DNA of 64,000 nucleotides from assembly GCF_022603395.1 (NCBI RefSeq), contig NZ_JAIBKA010000010.1:124001-188000 (forward strand). The letters run 5' to 3'. A program made the translations under genes and the position numbers. The DNA is from Desulfoferrobacter suflitae. GTDB taxonomy: Bacteria; Desulfobacterota; Syntrophobacteria; Syntrophobacterales; Syntrophobacteraceae. Below the pieces are notes generated by a model, which made no database searches, was not told the origin of the DNA, and saw only the letters and a list, made by a program, of their open reading frames with translations. This document shows, piece by piece, positions 44,944 through 54,751 of the stretch. The first letter of the stretch is position 1, and each line of letters opens with the position of its first letter.

Positions 44944-47907
44944 GTGGGGAATATTCCCGTGATTCAAAATTTTCTCGATATTTTGCTCACCAGGCGCTGG
45001 CGCGGAGCCAAAGTCATTCATCATGCCGTTTTGCCGCACCGATCAGGCGATTACCTTGACCTCCCGCCACCCCCTCTGCCAAAAGTTCTCACTGCGGCCC
45101 TGGGCAAGCTCAACATCTATCGCCTCTACAGTCACCAGGCTCAGGCGCTGGAGCAGATTCGCGCGGGCCGGAACGTGGTGGTGGCTACCCCTACCGCCAG
45201 CGGCAAATCGCTCATCTACAATCTCGCGGTCACTGAGGAGCTCCTTTCCGACGCTGAACTACGCTCTCTATACCTGTTCCCTATCAAGGCCCTCAGCAGA
45301 GATCAACTGGCAACCCTCGAGACGTTCCTGGATGCCATAGAGTGCCGCCGGCGCTTTTCCGCCGCTGTCTACGATGGCGACACCGCACCGTACCACCGAA
45401 CCAAAATACGGCAACATCATCCGCACATGCTCCTGACGAATCCTGATATGCTGCATTATGCGCTACTTCCTCACCACAGTAAATGGGAAGCTTTCTGGAA
45501 GCATCTGCGTTTTGTGGTGGTTGACGAGATGCACACCTATCGAGGGATCTTCGGCAGTCATGTTGCTCAGATCTTTCGCCGCTTCCAGAGAATCTGCCGG
45601 TTTTATGGAAGCCGCCCGCAATTCATTTTATTGTCCGCTACCATTTCCAACCCCGCGGAACTGGCACAGCAGCTGCTCGGATCCAGTGGAGACCACATAG
45701 CCGTCGTGCGAGATCACGGAACTCCCCAAACGAAGCGGCATTTTATTTTTCTCCAACCAGAGGAACAACACGGCAGCTATCTTCCCGGTCTGGCTGCTCG
45801 ACTGCTCGTACTGGCGGCGGAATCGGGGCTCAAAACCATCGTCTTCACTCAGTCCAGAAAGCTGACGGAATTACTCCATCTGAGCGTCATTCGGTCGGCG
45901 CCCACACTGGCAAAGCGGGTTAGCTCCTACCGTGCGGGATTTCTCCCGGAGGAGAGGCGCGCCATCGAGCAAAAACTGGCCAATGGCTCGCTTGCCGCGG
46001 TCATTTCCACAAGCGCCCTGGAAATGGGTATCGATATTGGTGGCCTGGACCTGTGCATTCTGGCCGGCTATCCCGGAACCGTCATGAATACCTGGCAGCG
46101 CGGGGGACGGGTTGGACGAAGCGGGCAGGAATCGGCCATCATCCTGATTCCTCAACTGGATGCGCTGGACCAGTACATTGTGCAACACCCGGATCAATTT
46201 CTACGGAGCCAGTATGAACTGGCGGTGACCAATCCATTCAACCAGGAAATTCTAAAAGCTCACCTTCCCTGTGCCGCTGCAGAGCTCCCCCTCGACAAAC
46301 GGGAAATAGAACAACAAGACGCAATCGTCGCACGCACTGTGGCGCAACTCACCAAGTCGGGTAAACTACTCCAGACCGCTGAAGGAGAGCGATGGCTGGC
46401 GCGCAGCAGGCGCCCGCACAAGGATGTCGATATACGCTCCATCGGCAGTGCATTCGCCATTGTCAAAACCACGGACGAAGGCAAGAAAGTCCCGTTGGGC
46501 AAAAGTGACGGCGTCCGGGCTTTCAAGGAGTGTCATCCGGGTGCGGTCTATCTGCATCGAGGTGTGCCCTATCAGGTGGAAAAGCTGGATGTGAAGAGCC
46601 GATTGATCGAAGTGACAACAAACCACACACCCTATCTGACCAGGGTCAAAAGCGAGAAGGAGACCGAAATACTGGAAATTCTCGCATCCAAACCGGCAGC
46701 CAACTTCATTGCCCGGTTGGGACGGCTGCGCGTCACTGAGACAATCACAGGGTATGAAATGCGAAGATTGTTCTCTCAGGAGCTTCTGGGCTTCAATAGC
46801 CTTGATCTTCCCGAGCAAGTCTTTGAAACGATCGGGCTATGGATCGAAATAGAGCCGCTCATTGCCGAGCGGGTGCGGCAGGACAAACTGCATTTCATGG
46901 GTGGAATACATGCCATTGAACACGCCATGATCAGCATGTTCCCGCTGTTTGCCCTGTGCGATCGAAATGACATCGGCGGCATCGCATCGCCGCATCATCC
47001 TCAGGTCGGCAAGAGTGCCATTTTTATCTACGATGGCTTCCCCGGCGGCATCGGTTTAACGGCGCGAGGCTATGAAATCGTGCTGCCTCTGCTGGAAAAG
47101 ACTCTCGAGTTGCTGACATCATGTTCTTGCTCGGAGGGCTGCCCGGCGTGCATCCATTCCCCCAAATGCGGCGCCGGCAACAAGCCCCTCGACAAACAAG
47201 CCGCCCTCGCCATCTTGAACTGCCTCACCGGAAAACGGCAGCTGGCAGAACCGGCGGCAGTGGCGACGGCCCCGGAAGACGAGCCTGACTGGATATCAGT
47301 GGAGGTCTTGCCGGCAGTGAGCCAGTCCGGCCCGCGCATTGGTTTCTTTGATCTCGAAACCCAACGCCTGGCCAACGAGGTGGGAGGCTGGCAAAACAAA
47401 CACCTGATGCGGGTCGCGGTAGCCGTTCTTTATGAGGTTCCGACCGAAACATTCCACGTCTACTTCGAGGACGATGTGCCCCGGCTGATCAAACATCTGC
47501 AGGAACTCGACCTGATCGTTGGGTTCAACGTTCTGGGATTCGACTACGAAGTGCTCAAAGCCTATACGCCGATCGACTTCAACAAGCTTTCCACCTTCGA
47601 TCTGCTCAAGGAAATCCACCAGCAACTGGGTTTCAGACTCAGCCTGGATCACCTGGCCACCCATTGCCTGGGCAGAAGCAAATCGGGCAACGGCATTCAG
47701 GCCGTCCAATGGATGCGGGAAGGCAAAGTCGATTGGGTGGTTGACTACTGCAAAGAAGATGTGGCATTGACGCGGGATCTTTTCTATCATGCATTGGAGA
47801 AGGGATATCTGCTGTATCACAACAGGCAAGAGCAACTCTTAAGGATTCCGACGGAATGGAAACTGGAAGAGATACTTTCGACAAGACAAAAGGCCCCCTT
47901 GACATAA
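44944..47907 (+). CDS. DEAD/DEAH helicase with DUF1998 Zn site fused to an RNase H-like exonuclease (MrfA-MrfB type)
   Basis: A 987-residue DNA repair-type helicase. Helicase motifs: ATPTASGKSLIYN (Walker A near residue 82), DEMH (near 194), LLSATISNP, STSALEMGIDIG and GGRVGRSG. Then comes a Zn-binding cysteine cluster CSCSEGCPACIHSPKCG (near 727), as in Bacillus MrfA (YprA). From about 797 a DEDD-type RNase H-like exonuclease follows (FFDLETQRLANEVGGW, VGFNVLGFDYEVL, DYCKEDVALTRDL), the domain of MrfB (YprB). In B. subtilis the two are separate proteins needed for repair of mitomycin C damage; here they form one chain. The start may be GTG 44944 or GTG 44959. Confidence 0.9.
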   Translation: MGNIPVIQNFLDILLTRRWRGAKVIHHAVLPHRSGDYLDLPPPPLPKVLTAALGKLNIYRLYSHQAQALEQIRAGRNVVVATPTASGKSLIYNLAVTEELLSDAELRSLYLFPIKALSRDQLATLETFLDAIECRRRFSAAVYDGDTAPYHRTKIRQHHPHMLLTNPDMLHYALLPHHSKWEAFWKHLRFVVVDEMHTYRGIFGSHVAQIFRRFQRICRFYGSRPQFILLSATISNPAELAQQLLGSSGDHIAVVRDHGTPQTKRHFIFLQPEEQHGSYLPGLAARLLVLAAESGLKTIVFTQSRKLTELLHLSVIRSAPTLAKRVSSYRAGFLPEERRAIEQKLANGSLAAVISTSALEMGIDIGGLDLCILAGYPGTVMNTWQRGGRVGRSGQESAIILIPQLDALDQYIVQHPDQFLRSQYELAVTNPFNQEILKAHLPCAAAELPLDKREIEQQDAIVARTVAQLTKSGKLLQTAEGERWLARSRRPHKDVDIRSIGSAFAIVKTTDEGKKVPLGKSDGVRAFKECHPGAVYLHRGVPYQVEKLDVKSRLIEVTTNHTPYLTRVKSEKETEILEILASKPAANFIARLGRLRVTETITGYEMRRLFSQELLGFNSLDLPEQVFETIGLWIEIEPLIAERVRQDKLHFMGGIHAIEHAMISMFPLFALCDRNDIGGIASPHHPQVGKSAIFIYDGFPGGIGLTARGYEIVLPLLEKTLELLTSCSCSEGCPACIHSPKCGAGNKPLDKQAALAILNCLTGKRQLAEPAAVATAPEDEPDWISVEVLPAVSQSGPRIGFFDLETQRLANEVGGWQNKHLMRVAVAVLYEVPTETFHVYFEDDVPRLIKHLQELDLIVGFNVLGFDYEVLKAYTPIDFNKLSTFDLLKEIHQQLGFRLSLDHLATHCLGRSKSGNGIQAVQWMREGKVDWVVDYCKEDVALTRDLFYHALEKGYLLYHNRQEQLLRIPTEWKLEEILSTRQKAPLT

Positions 47908-48202
47908 TGGATCATGCAATCGGATCAATGTGCCCGATTGAGATATGTTTTTACGCCCTCTTGACCGCCCACGGTTGATCGGACCCGTTGTCCGCTGACG
48001 CAAAATATTGTATGAAATATATCCATGATGCATCGGCTTTGTCAGCCCTGTAAGGGCAAGTTCGGATATCCCGCCGGACAACGGCGAGTGCGCAGCAGCA
48101 CAATCGAACCACGAAAGCCTAAACCCGTTCTGTATCGGTTGACTGAATGCCCCGGCGTTTCTGTGGGGACGATCACTGAATATAGGAAGAAACGAAAGCA
48201 CC

Positions 48203-48802
48203 ATGGCCGAAGAAATAAAAATTCCAGGAACAAGTGATGAGGGTGTTTCATCCGGGCGTCGTCTGGTATACCCAAGCCTGACCGGCGATGAAAGTGCATG
48301 GTTCGCACTCTATGTGCAAGTGAACCACGAAAAGGAAGTAGCGAAGCGACTGGAACAAAAGTCCATCGATGCTTTTCTGCCCCTCATGGAGTCGTGGAGC
48401 AAACGCAAAGATCGGAGGAAGAAAATCCGTGTTCCGTTGTTTCCAGGCTATGTTTTCATTCACACGGTTCTTGACAACTACACCAACGTCAACGTTTTAA
48501 AAACACCGGGTGCTATCACCATCTTGCGGAATTCGGAAGGGCCCTTACCCATTCCCGAGCAACAGATTCAAAGCCTCCAGACCATGTTGGGGGCCGGCTG
48601 CGACCTGAGTCTCCATCATTATCTCAAAGAAGGCGACTGGGTGCGGGTCAGGCGCGGTCCTCTGAGCGGGTGTGTGGGCTTGTTATTGCGGCACAATCCC
48701 AAAAAGGGACGGTTGGTTGTCAGCATTGACATCATCAAGCAATCCGTGGCCGTCGAGTTGGATATAGAGGATGTCGAGTTGCTGCCGGGGTCTGCCAATT
48801 AG
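48203..48802 (+). CDS. NusG paralog (UpxY/RfaH-like transcription antiterminator)
   Basis: A 199-residue specialised NusG-family factor. NGN domain (about 32-130): WFALYVQVNHEKEVAKRLEQ, AFLPLMESWSKRKDRRKKIR, PLFPGYVFI; KOW domain (about 142-195): DWVRVRRGPLSGCVGLLLRH. It has an N-terminal extension of about 30 residues. Paralogs with this RKKIRVPLFPGYVF pattern usually head exopolysaccharide clusters and travel with RNA polymerase to keep a long operon transcribed. No polysaccharide operon follows here. The 295-base upstream region carries no other gene that I can see. Confidence 0.88.
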   Translation: MAEEIKIPGTSDEGVSSGRRLVYPSLTGDESAWFALYVQVNHEKEVAKRLEQKSIDAFLPLMESWSKRKDRRKKIRVPLFPGYVFIHTVLDNYTNVNVLKTPGAITILRNSEGPLPIPEQQIQSLQTMLGAGCDLSLHHYLKEGDWVRVRRGPLSGCVGLLLRHNPKKGRLVVSIDIIKQSVAVELDIEDVELLPGSAN

Positions 48803-48912
48803 AGACAAAACAACCCGACGGCAATTGCAGCGGGAGAAGGACGCCCATGCCTGCGCACCCGCCCCGGCCGGCTGACGGTTATTTGCTGCCGGTGTTCCCT
48901 GCATCCGGGAGT

Positions 48913-50154
48913 TCAGCGGGAAAAGAGGTGAATTTCAACCTCACTGCCCTGTTCCAGGCCTTCCACATGCTCCGGCACGATCACGTATCCATCGGCTCTT
49001 GCCAATATGCTGATCATGGCCGATTTGCCGAATATCGGGACCGCCCAATCCTGCCCCTCGCTCCATGAATGCATGACCGGCACATAATCGGTTCGCCCCT
49101 GGACTGACGGCAACTGGCGCTTGAGGGTGGCTCTGATGGGAGTGCCACTCAGTCCGGCAATGTCCACCTGGCCTTCCAGCCGCGCCAGCGAGGCAAGCAC
49201 AAAGGTTCTGTAGATCATCAGAGCGGACACCGGCTGGCCGGGCAGTCCCCAAAATATTTTGTTGCCCACCCGGGCCAATATCGTCGGTTTGCCGGGTCGA
49301 ATGGCGACTCCATGGACCAACAGCTCAGCTTCTGCAAAGTGATCGAGAATTTGCAGGGTAAAATCCCTGGCACCGACCGAGCTCCCCCCTGAGAGGAGCA
49401 GCATGTCATTTTCCACAAGTGCGGATTGGGTCGCCGCCACCAGTGCATCCAGATCATCGACAACCACATCTCTGGTAGTGACGATCGCCCCGGCTTCTTC
49501 CAGTTCTGCAGCCAGTGTGGTGCTGTTGATGTCCCGTACTTTGCCGGCCGGCGGTGGATCTGCCGTTATCGGAACAATCTCATCGCCCGTCGAAACGACC
49601 GCAACCCGCGGTCGGCGATGCACTTCGAGGCGGGAAATTCCCAGTGCGGCAAGCACGCCCAAATCCTGGGGACGCAGCCGCCAGCCGACAGAAAATAGAT
49701 TTTCGTGATGCTTTATGTCCTCCCCAATTCTTAACACATTGTCACCTGGAGCGACGGGCTTGATCACCTCGATGGTTTTTTCGTCCAGATTGTACGTATA
49801 CTCCACCATCACGACCGAATCCGCATGGACCGGGAGCATGCCTCCGGTCGGCACAGCGACCGCCTGTCCCGGCTCGAGGCTGGCCGAGACTTGAGTTCCC
49901 ATGGTAATCTCGCCCACAACCTCGAGGAGTGCCGGCAGGCTTTCCGTGGCACCGAAGGTATCCCGGGCACGCACCGCGAAACCATCCATAGTGGCCCGCT
50001 CAAAATGCGGCAGCGGTTCCGGTGCCTTTACGGCCGCCGCAAGCACACGTGCACGCGCCATTTGCAGGGCAACCGACTCACTGGGGAGCGGTTCGAAATT
50101 TTTTATGATGTGCAAAACTTCTTCCGCGCTCTTCACCTTGAGGAACTGAGACAT
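48913..50154 (-). CDS. moeA: Molybdopterin molybdenumtransferase MoeA
   Basis: Inserts molybdenum or tungsten into molybdopterin-AMP to make the metal cofactor. It is 413 residues with VPTGGMLPVHADSVVMVEY, VVSTGDEIVPI, LLLSGGSSVGARDF and GLPGQPVSALM, covering the four MoeA domains. ATG 50154 was chosen because MSQFLKVKSAEEVL aligns with other MoeA starts. It is divergent from a ModE-like regulator gene, with 254 bases between. Confidence 0.94.
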   Translation of the reverse strand: MSQFLKVKSAEEVLHIIKNFEPLPSESVALQMARARVLAAAVKAPEPLPHFERATMDGFAVRARDTFGATESLPALLEVVGEITMGTQVSASLEPGQAVAVPTGGMLPVHADSVVMVEYTYNLDEKTIEVIKPVAPGDNVLRIGEDIKHHENLFSVGWRLRPQDLGVLAALGISRLEVHRRPRVAVVSTGDEIVPITADPPPAGKVRDINSTTLAAELEEAGAIVTTRDVVVDDLDALVAATQSALVENDMLLLSGGSSVGARDFTLQILDHFAEAELLVHGVAIRPGKPTILARVGNKIFWGLPGQPVSALMIYRTFVLASLARLEGQVDIAGLSGTPIRATLKRQLPSVQGRTDYVPVMHSWSEGQDWAVPIFGKSAMISILARADGYVIVPEHVEGLEQGSEVEIHLFSR

Positions 50155-50408
50155 GATTTTCTCTCGCATTTTATTGGTGATTTTATCCGTACTGCTCCAG
50201 AGTGCACCCGAAAGCAACATAGCCCATGGTCAGTCCTGCAGAAGCACTAACAATCAGTCCATTGACGTCAAAATAGGGATGTGCCACTATGAGCCAGCCA
50301 GAGCAGTATTTGCACGGCGGCCGCTGGTGAGATGCTGTGCGTCGCTTGAGTAGTCGGCTCCCCGATGGCGCCTGCATCCTGTATCGGCATAAAAAGGGAA
50401 CTGAGAAA

Positions 50409-50774
50409 ATGCCCACAAAGCCTAAAAGACTCGTTATCAAGTCTAAGATCTGGATTGAAGACCAGGACGGCAACATGGTTTTTGGTTCGGGCCGTCTGCG
50501 CATCTTAACTGCGATCGAAGAACAAGGATCCATTCTTGCGGCAGCCAAAGAGCTGCACATGAGCTATCGTGCAGTATGGGGGAAAATCAAAGCCACTGAA
50601 GAACGGCTGGGGCAGCCTTTGTTAAGTCGTCGAGTGGGAGGCGCCCAGGGGGGAGGCTCGGAACTGACCCCCCTGGGCAAGGCCCTTGTCAAACGCTTTC
50701 GCCAACTGCAGAAATTGACCCAAAACAAAGCGGACAGTATTTTTCAGGATTTATTCAGCAACGAGGCACTCTAG
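50409..50774 (+). CDS. ModE-like molybdate regulator, DNA-binding domain only
   Basis: A 121-residue winged-helix protein of the ModE N-terminal type (LysR-like): [20 protein letters not shown], then the recognition helices [20 protein letters not shown] and [21 protein letters not shown]. The C-terminal molybdate-binding (MOP) domains of full ModE are absent, as is common in such short forms. Its position beside moeA suggests control of molybdenum cofactor genes. No ATCGnTATATA-type ModE site is visible between the two genes. Its 3' end overlaps sucD by 4 bases. Confidence 0.85.
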   Translation: MPTKPKRLVIKSKIWIEDQDGNMVFGSGRLRILTAIEEQGSILAAAKELHMSYRAVWGKIKATEERLGQPLLSRRVGGAQGGGSELTPLGKALVKRFRQLQKLTQNKADSIFQDLFSNEAL

Positions 50775-51637
50775 AAGACCTTCTTGCAGGTTTCTCCCAG
50801 TTTGCCCAGGTTCTCTACCACGGTGATCCCCGCTTTGCGCATGGCTTCTATTTTGGCCTGAGCGGTGCCGCTGGAACCGCTGATGATCGCTCCAGCATGC
50901 CCCATGCGGCGCCCCGGAGGAGCGGTCAAACCGGCGATGAAACCCACCACCGGCTTGGTCAAATTCTCGGCAATGAATTCGGATGCTTCTTCCTCTGCTG
51001 AACCGCCGATCTCACCAACCATGACGATGCCTTCAGTGTCCGGATCCTCTTGGAACGCGCTCAGGCAGTCTATAAAATTCGTTCCGTTGACCGGGTCTCC
51101 GCCTATACCGATACAAGTGCTTTGCCCTATCCCCTGCTGAGTCAACTGATGAACCACCTCATAGGTTAGAGTCCCCGAGCGTGAGACAACGCCCACCGGC
51201 CCCGGTTTGTGTATGGGACCCGGCATGATTCCTACCTTGCACTGTCCGGGAGTGATGATCCCCGGGCAGTTGGGACCGATGAGGCGCGAAGGCAGGTTTT
51301 TCAGGTACGTCTTCACCTTCATCATGTCGAGAACGGGAATACCTTCGGTGATAGCCACTATCAACGGCACTCCCGCCTCCGCCGCCTCCAGGATGGCATC
51401 CGCCGCGAAGGCAGGAGGCACAAAAATCATGGCGCAGTCGGCGCCGGTCTCACGCACAGCTCCTTCAACTGTGTTGAAAACGGGTATGCCTTCTACCTTC
51501 TGCCCCCCCTTGCCGGGGGTAACTCCCGCCACTACATTGGTCCCGTATGCAACGCACTGCATGGTATGGAACTGACCTTCACGGCCAGTTATCCCCTGCA
51601 CCAACAAACGAGTGTTCTGATCCACCCAAATGCTCAT
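50771..51637 (-). CDS. sucD: Succinyl-CoA ligase (ADP-forming) alpha subunit
   Basis: Reversible enzyme of the citric acid cycle joining succinate and CoA with nucleotide triphosphate. It is 288 residues with the CoA-binding fold ([19 protein letters not shown]), [14 protein letters not shown] and the phospho-histidine segment [20 protein letters not shown]. It follows sucC by 12 bases. The enzyme also gives substrate-level phosphorylation in propionate-oxidising relatives. Confidence 0.96.
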   Translation of the reverse strand: MSIWVDQNTRLLVQGITGREGQFHTMQCVAYGTNVVAGVTPGKGGQKVEGIPVFNTVEGAVRETGADCAMIFVPPAFAADAILEAAEAGVPLIVAITEGIPVLDMMKVKTYLKNLPSRLIGPNCPGIITPGQCKVGIMPGPIHKPGPVGVVSRSGTLTYEVVHQLTQQGIGQSTCIGIGGDPVNGTNFIDCLSAFQEDPDTEGIVMVGEIGGSAEEEASEFIAENLTKPVVGFIAGLTAPPGRRMGHAGAIISGSSGTAQAKIEAMRKAGITVVENLGKLGETCKKVF

Positions 51638-51649
51638 GAAATTCCCCCT

Positions 51650-52813
51650 TTAACCTTTAGCGATTGCTGCAACCTTTTGGGCGGCATCGGTCAAATCTGA
51701 TGCTACTGTCAAGTTCATTCCGGATGCTTCAAGAATTTTGCGGCCCTTCTCCACATTTGTGCCTTCCATGCGAATAACGACCGGTACGCGCACATCAACC
51801 TTCTTGGCCGCTTCCACAACTCCCTGAGCGAGTATGTCACAGCGGAGTATCCCACCAAAAATATTGATAAAAACTCCCTTGACAGCGGGATCGCTCAAGA
51901 TGATACGAAAACCGTTTTCAACCATTTCCTCGCTCGCACCTCCGCCCACATCAAGGAAATTGGCGGGATCGGCCCCGGCCAGTTTGATAATATCCATCGT
52001 AGCCATAGCCAGGCCGGCACCATTCACCATGTTGCCAATGTTCCCATCCATTTTGATGTAGTTGAGGTTGTATTTGGAAGCTTCGACTTCCGCGGGATCC
52101 TCCTCGTCATGATCCCGATATTCCAGTATGTCTTTGTGCCGAAAAAGCGCATTGTCATCAAAGTTGACTTTGGCATCCAGAGCCAAAATGTTCCTATCCC
52201 GTGTAATGATTAAGGGATTGATCTCCACCAGCGAGCAGTCATATTCGCAGAACAGCTTGTAGAGCCTGGCCACCATCGGCACGAAGAGCTTGACCAGATC
52301 CGGCTCCAGGTTTAGACCATAGGCCAGCTGTCGCGCCTGAAACGCTTCAAATCCAAGCAATGGATCCACCTGGACCTTGATGATTTTTTCGGGCGTTTTT
52401 GCAGCCACCTCCTCAATATCCATACCGCCGGCTTCGCTGACCATAATGGTCACCCTGGCACTGGATCGATCGGGCAGCATACCCAGATAAAGCTCTTTTT
52501 CAATCGCCAGTCCTTCTTCCACCAGAACTCTGCGCACCAGCCTTCCCTCGGGTCCCGTCTGGTGGGTGACCAAGGTCATTCCAAGGATCGCTTGGGCCAC
52601 CTCTTCCACTTCGACAGGTGTCTTCGCCAGCTTGACGCCGCCGCCCTTGCCGCGGCCTCCGGCATGAATCTGAGCTTTAATCACCACTGGCAATGTTCCT
52701 AATTCTGCCGCCGCGGATTTGGCTTCCTCAACATTGAAGGCCACCTGTCCACGAGGTATAGGAACTCCGTATTTTTGAAAAAGCTCTTTTGCTTGATACT
52801 CATGAATTTTCAT
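51650..52813 (-). CDS. sucC: Succinyl-CoA ligase (ADP-forming) beta subunit
   Basis: Nucleotide-binding ATP-grasp subunit, 387 residues. It has [54 protein letters not shown] and the C-terminal [18 protein letters not shown] 52813 was chosen because gaggag lies 4 bases upstream and this is the standard family start. First gene of the pair sucC-sucD. Confidence 0.96.
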   Translation of the reverse strand: MKIHEYQAKELFQKYGVPIPRGQVAFNVEEAKSAAAELGTLPVVIKAQIHAGGRGKGGGVKLAKTPVEVEEVAQAILGMTLVTHQTGPEGRLVRRVLVEEGLAIEKELYLGMLPDRSSARVTIMVSEAGGMDIEEVAAKTPEKIIKVQVDPLLGFEAFQARQLAYGLNLEPDLVKLFVPMVARLYKLFCEYDCSLVEINPLIITRDRNILALDAKVNFDDNALFRHKDILEYRDHDEEDPAEVEASKYNLNYIKMDGNIGNMVNGAGLAMATMDIIKLAGADPANFLDVGGGASEEMVENGFRIILSDPAVKGVFINIFGGILRCDILAQGVVEAAKKVDVRVPVVIRMEGTNVEKGRKILEASGMNLTVASDLTDAAQKVAAIAKG

Positions 52814-53303
52814 TTTTCTCCTCGCTCGCCCTAACAATTGATTTCTGTAGGAAATTAGAATAGCTGCTGAGAATGCCCATGCAAAAACGGCTTTATTGAG
52901 ATCCCGTTACACCTAAATGAAAAATCTCACAGTGTCAAACGTTGTTTGGGCGGCCAGGAAATTTTGCCCACCTGCCGAGCCCTCATGCCTTCATACATCC
53001 CCATCCTCGCAATCAAGGCAGCTGTGATCATCGGCATTCTCGCAGGCACAAAAGGCGGCTCCCACTGTTGGTACCGAACCCCGCATGGAAGTTGCCCGTC
53101 TTTGAGGTTGGTGCTATAAGATGCACGGTGACGCTGAACACTCGACAACGTGGAGCCCATGAGCGTCCAGGCACGTGCACCGATAAGCCACCAAGGGAGA
53201 ATATTGCCCACTGGCAGAGACACTTTTCACCGTCCGAGTTTGACTGCTATAGAATCTGCCGCAAGGTGCGTACCACCATGTTTTGATAATCATTGGAGCC
53301 CTT
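52814..53303. other. Long intergenic region between sucC and gatB holding a candidate 6S RNA
   Basis: About 490 bases without a credible protein gene; open frames on both strands across 52927-53286 have poor composition. The region holds a rod-like structured segment (about 53035-53220) and, at 53247-53252, a tataga box that could be part of a gatB promoter. Confidence 0.5.
53035..53220 (-). ncRNA. ssrS: Candidate 6S RNA (SsrS)
   Basis: Read on the minus strand, the segment can fold as one long imperfect rod: gggag/ctccc and ttggt/accaa near the base, then a large bubble mostly on the 3' side with a small hairpin (aac..cc/gg..gtt), then agcgt/acgct and gtg/cac towards a terminal loop. That is the 6S architecture that mimics an open promoter. 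The stretch ggctccacgttgtcgag resembles the gcgctccgcggttggtgag part of E. coli 6S, and ggttcggtaccaacag its 3' part. Boundaries are approximate and identification is from memory of the family. Confidence 0.45.
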
Positions 53304-54728
53304 ATGGAATATGAACCAATCATTGGACTGGAAGTACACGCACAACTGCTCACCCGGAGCAAGATCTTCTGTGGTTGTTCCACCACTTTTGGAGCGCTGC
53401 CCAACACGCATACCTGTCCGGTCTGCCTCGGTATGCCCGGGTCTTTGCCGGTCTTGAATGAAAACGTGGTTGAATTCACCATCAGGATGGCCCTGGCGAC
53501 CCACTGTCAAATTGCAGCAATCAGCCAATTCGCCCGAAAAAACTATTTCTACCCCGACCTGCCTAAGGGATATCAAATTTCTCAGTATGAACTGCCGCTC
53601 GCCGAGAAGGGATGGGTAGAAATAGAAACACAAAGAGGACCACAAAGGATCAGGATCAACCGCATTCACATGGAAGAAGACGCCGGCAAACTCATCCACG
53701 ATGAATTTCAGCCGGTAAGCCACGTGGATTTCAACCGAACCGGCGTACCTTTGATTGAAATAGTCAGCGAACCGGATCTGCGCACCCCCGAAGATGCCGC
53801 ATCCTATCTCAAAATGCTCAGGGAAACATTGCGCTACCTGGAAATCTGCGACGGCAACATGGAAGAGGGAAGTATGCGCTGCGATGCCAACATCTCGCTT
53901 CGTCCGGTCGGCACAGAAAGGCTTGGCACCAAGACTGAGCTCAAGAACATGAATTCCTTTCGCAATGTGCAGCGGGCATTGGAATTTGAAATTCGAAGAC
54001 AGCGAGCTCTATTGGAGAAGGGCGAAACAATCATTCAGGAAACAAGGCTGTGGGATACCGGCCGGAACACCACGGTCAGTATGCGTGGCAAAGAAGAAGC
54101 ACACGATTACAGGTATTTTCCAGATCCCGACCTGGTCGCCATAGTCATTGATGAACAATGGATCGAGCGGGTCAGAGGATCTCTTCCGGAGTTGCCCGAC
54201 GCCAAAAGGGAGAGGTTCATGCGTGACTACGAACTGCCGCCATACGACGCCCAGGTACTCACCTCTTCAAAGGCACTGGCAGACTATTTTGAAGCCGCAG
54301 TGCAGCGGTTTGCTCAACCGAAGCTCGTCAGCAACTGGATCATGTCGGAATTGTTGAGAGAACTAAAAAAGGACGAGAAGGACATCGAGGGCTGCCAGGT
54401 GACTCCTCAGCAATTGGCAGAGCTGCTGGAGCTGATCGATAAAGACATCATCAGCGGCAAAATTGCAAAGTCCGTGTTTCAAGAAATGTACACGACGGGT
54501 AGGAGCGCCGCCGGGATCATTGATGACCAGGGCCTCAAACAGGTGAAAGACGAAAGTGCCATCGAGTCAGTCATTGATGAGGTGCTGGCTGAAAACAACA
54601 AAGAAGTGGAACTATTCCGTGGTGGAAAAGAAAAACTGTTCGGTTTTTTTGTCGGGCAGGTCATGAAGAAAACCAAAGGAAAAGCAAACCCTAAACTGGT
54701 CAACGAAATCCTACGCAAAAAACTGTAA
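53304..54728 (+). CDS. gatB: Aspartyl/glutamyl-tRNA(Asn/Gln) amidotransferase subunit B
   Basis: Kinase subunit that activates mischarged Glu-tRNA-Gln or Asp-tRNA-Asn before amidation. It is 474 residues with [33 protein letters not shown] (cysteine pair of the Zn site), [12 protein letters not shown], and the YqeY tail ([20 protein letters not shown]). ATG 53304 follows ttggag. Partners GatA and GatC are not in the window. It is 23 bases upstream of mtnA. Confidence 0.96.
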   Translation: MEYEPIIGLEVHAQLLTRSKIFCGCSTTFGALPNTHTCPVCLGMPGSLPVLNENVVEFTIRMALATHCQIAAISQFARKNYFYPDLPKGYQISQYELPLAEKGWVEIETQRGPQRIRINRIHMEEDAGKLIHDEFQPVSHVDFNRTGVPLIEIVSEPDLRTPEDAASYLKMLRETLRYLEICDGNMEEGSMRCDANISLRPVGTERLGTKTELKNMNSFRNVQRALEFEIRRQRALLEKGETIIQETRLWDTGRNTTVSMRGKEEAHDYRYFPDPDLVAIVIDEQWIERVRGSLPELPDAKRERFMRDYELPPYDAQVLTSSKALADYFEAAVQRFAQPKLVSNWIMSELLRELKKDEKDIEGCQVTPQQLAELLELIDKDIISGKIAKSVFQEMYTTGRSAAGIIDDQGLKQVKDESAIESVIDEVLAENNKEVELFRGGKEKLFGFFVGQVMKKTKGKANPKLVNEILRKKL

Positions 54729-54751
54729 AGCAACCAGGAGGCAACCAACCA

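Noticed and set aside
50155-50408. Possible ModE operator or molybdenum cofactor riboswitch between moeA and the ModE-like gene
   Set aside because: No palindrome of the ATCGnTATATA type and no recognisable riboswitch core could be seen.
52942-53286. A 114-codon plus-strand frame and a 98-codon minus-strand frame in the sucC-gatB gap
   Set aside because: Both lack ribosome-binding sites and their composition looks non-coding; the region fits a structured RNA better.
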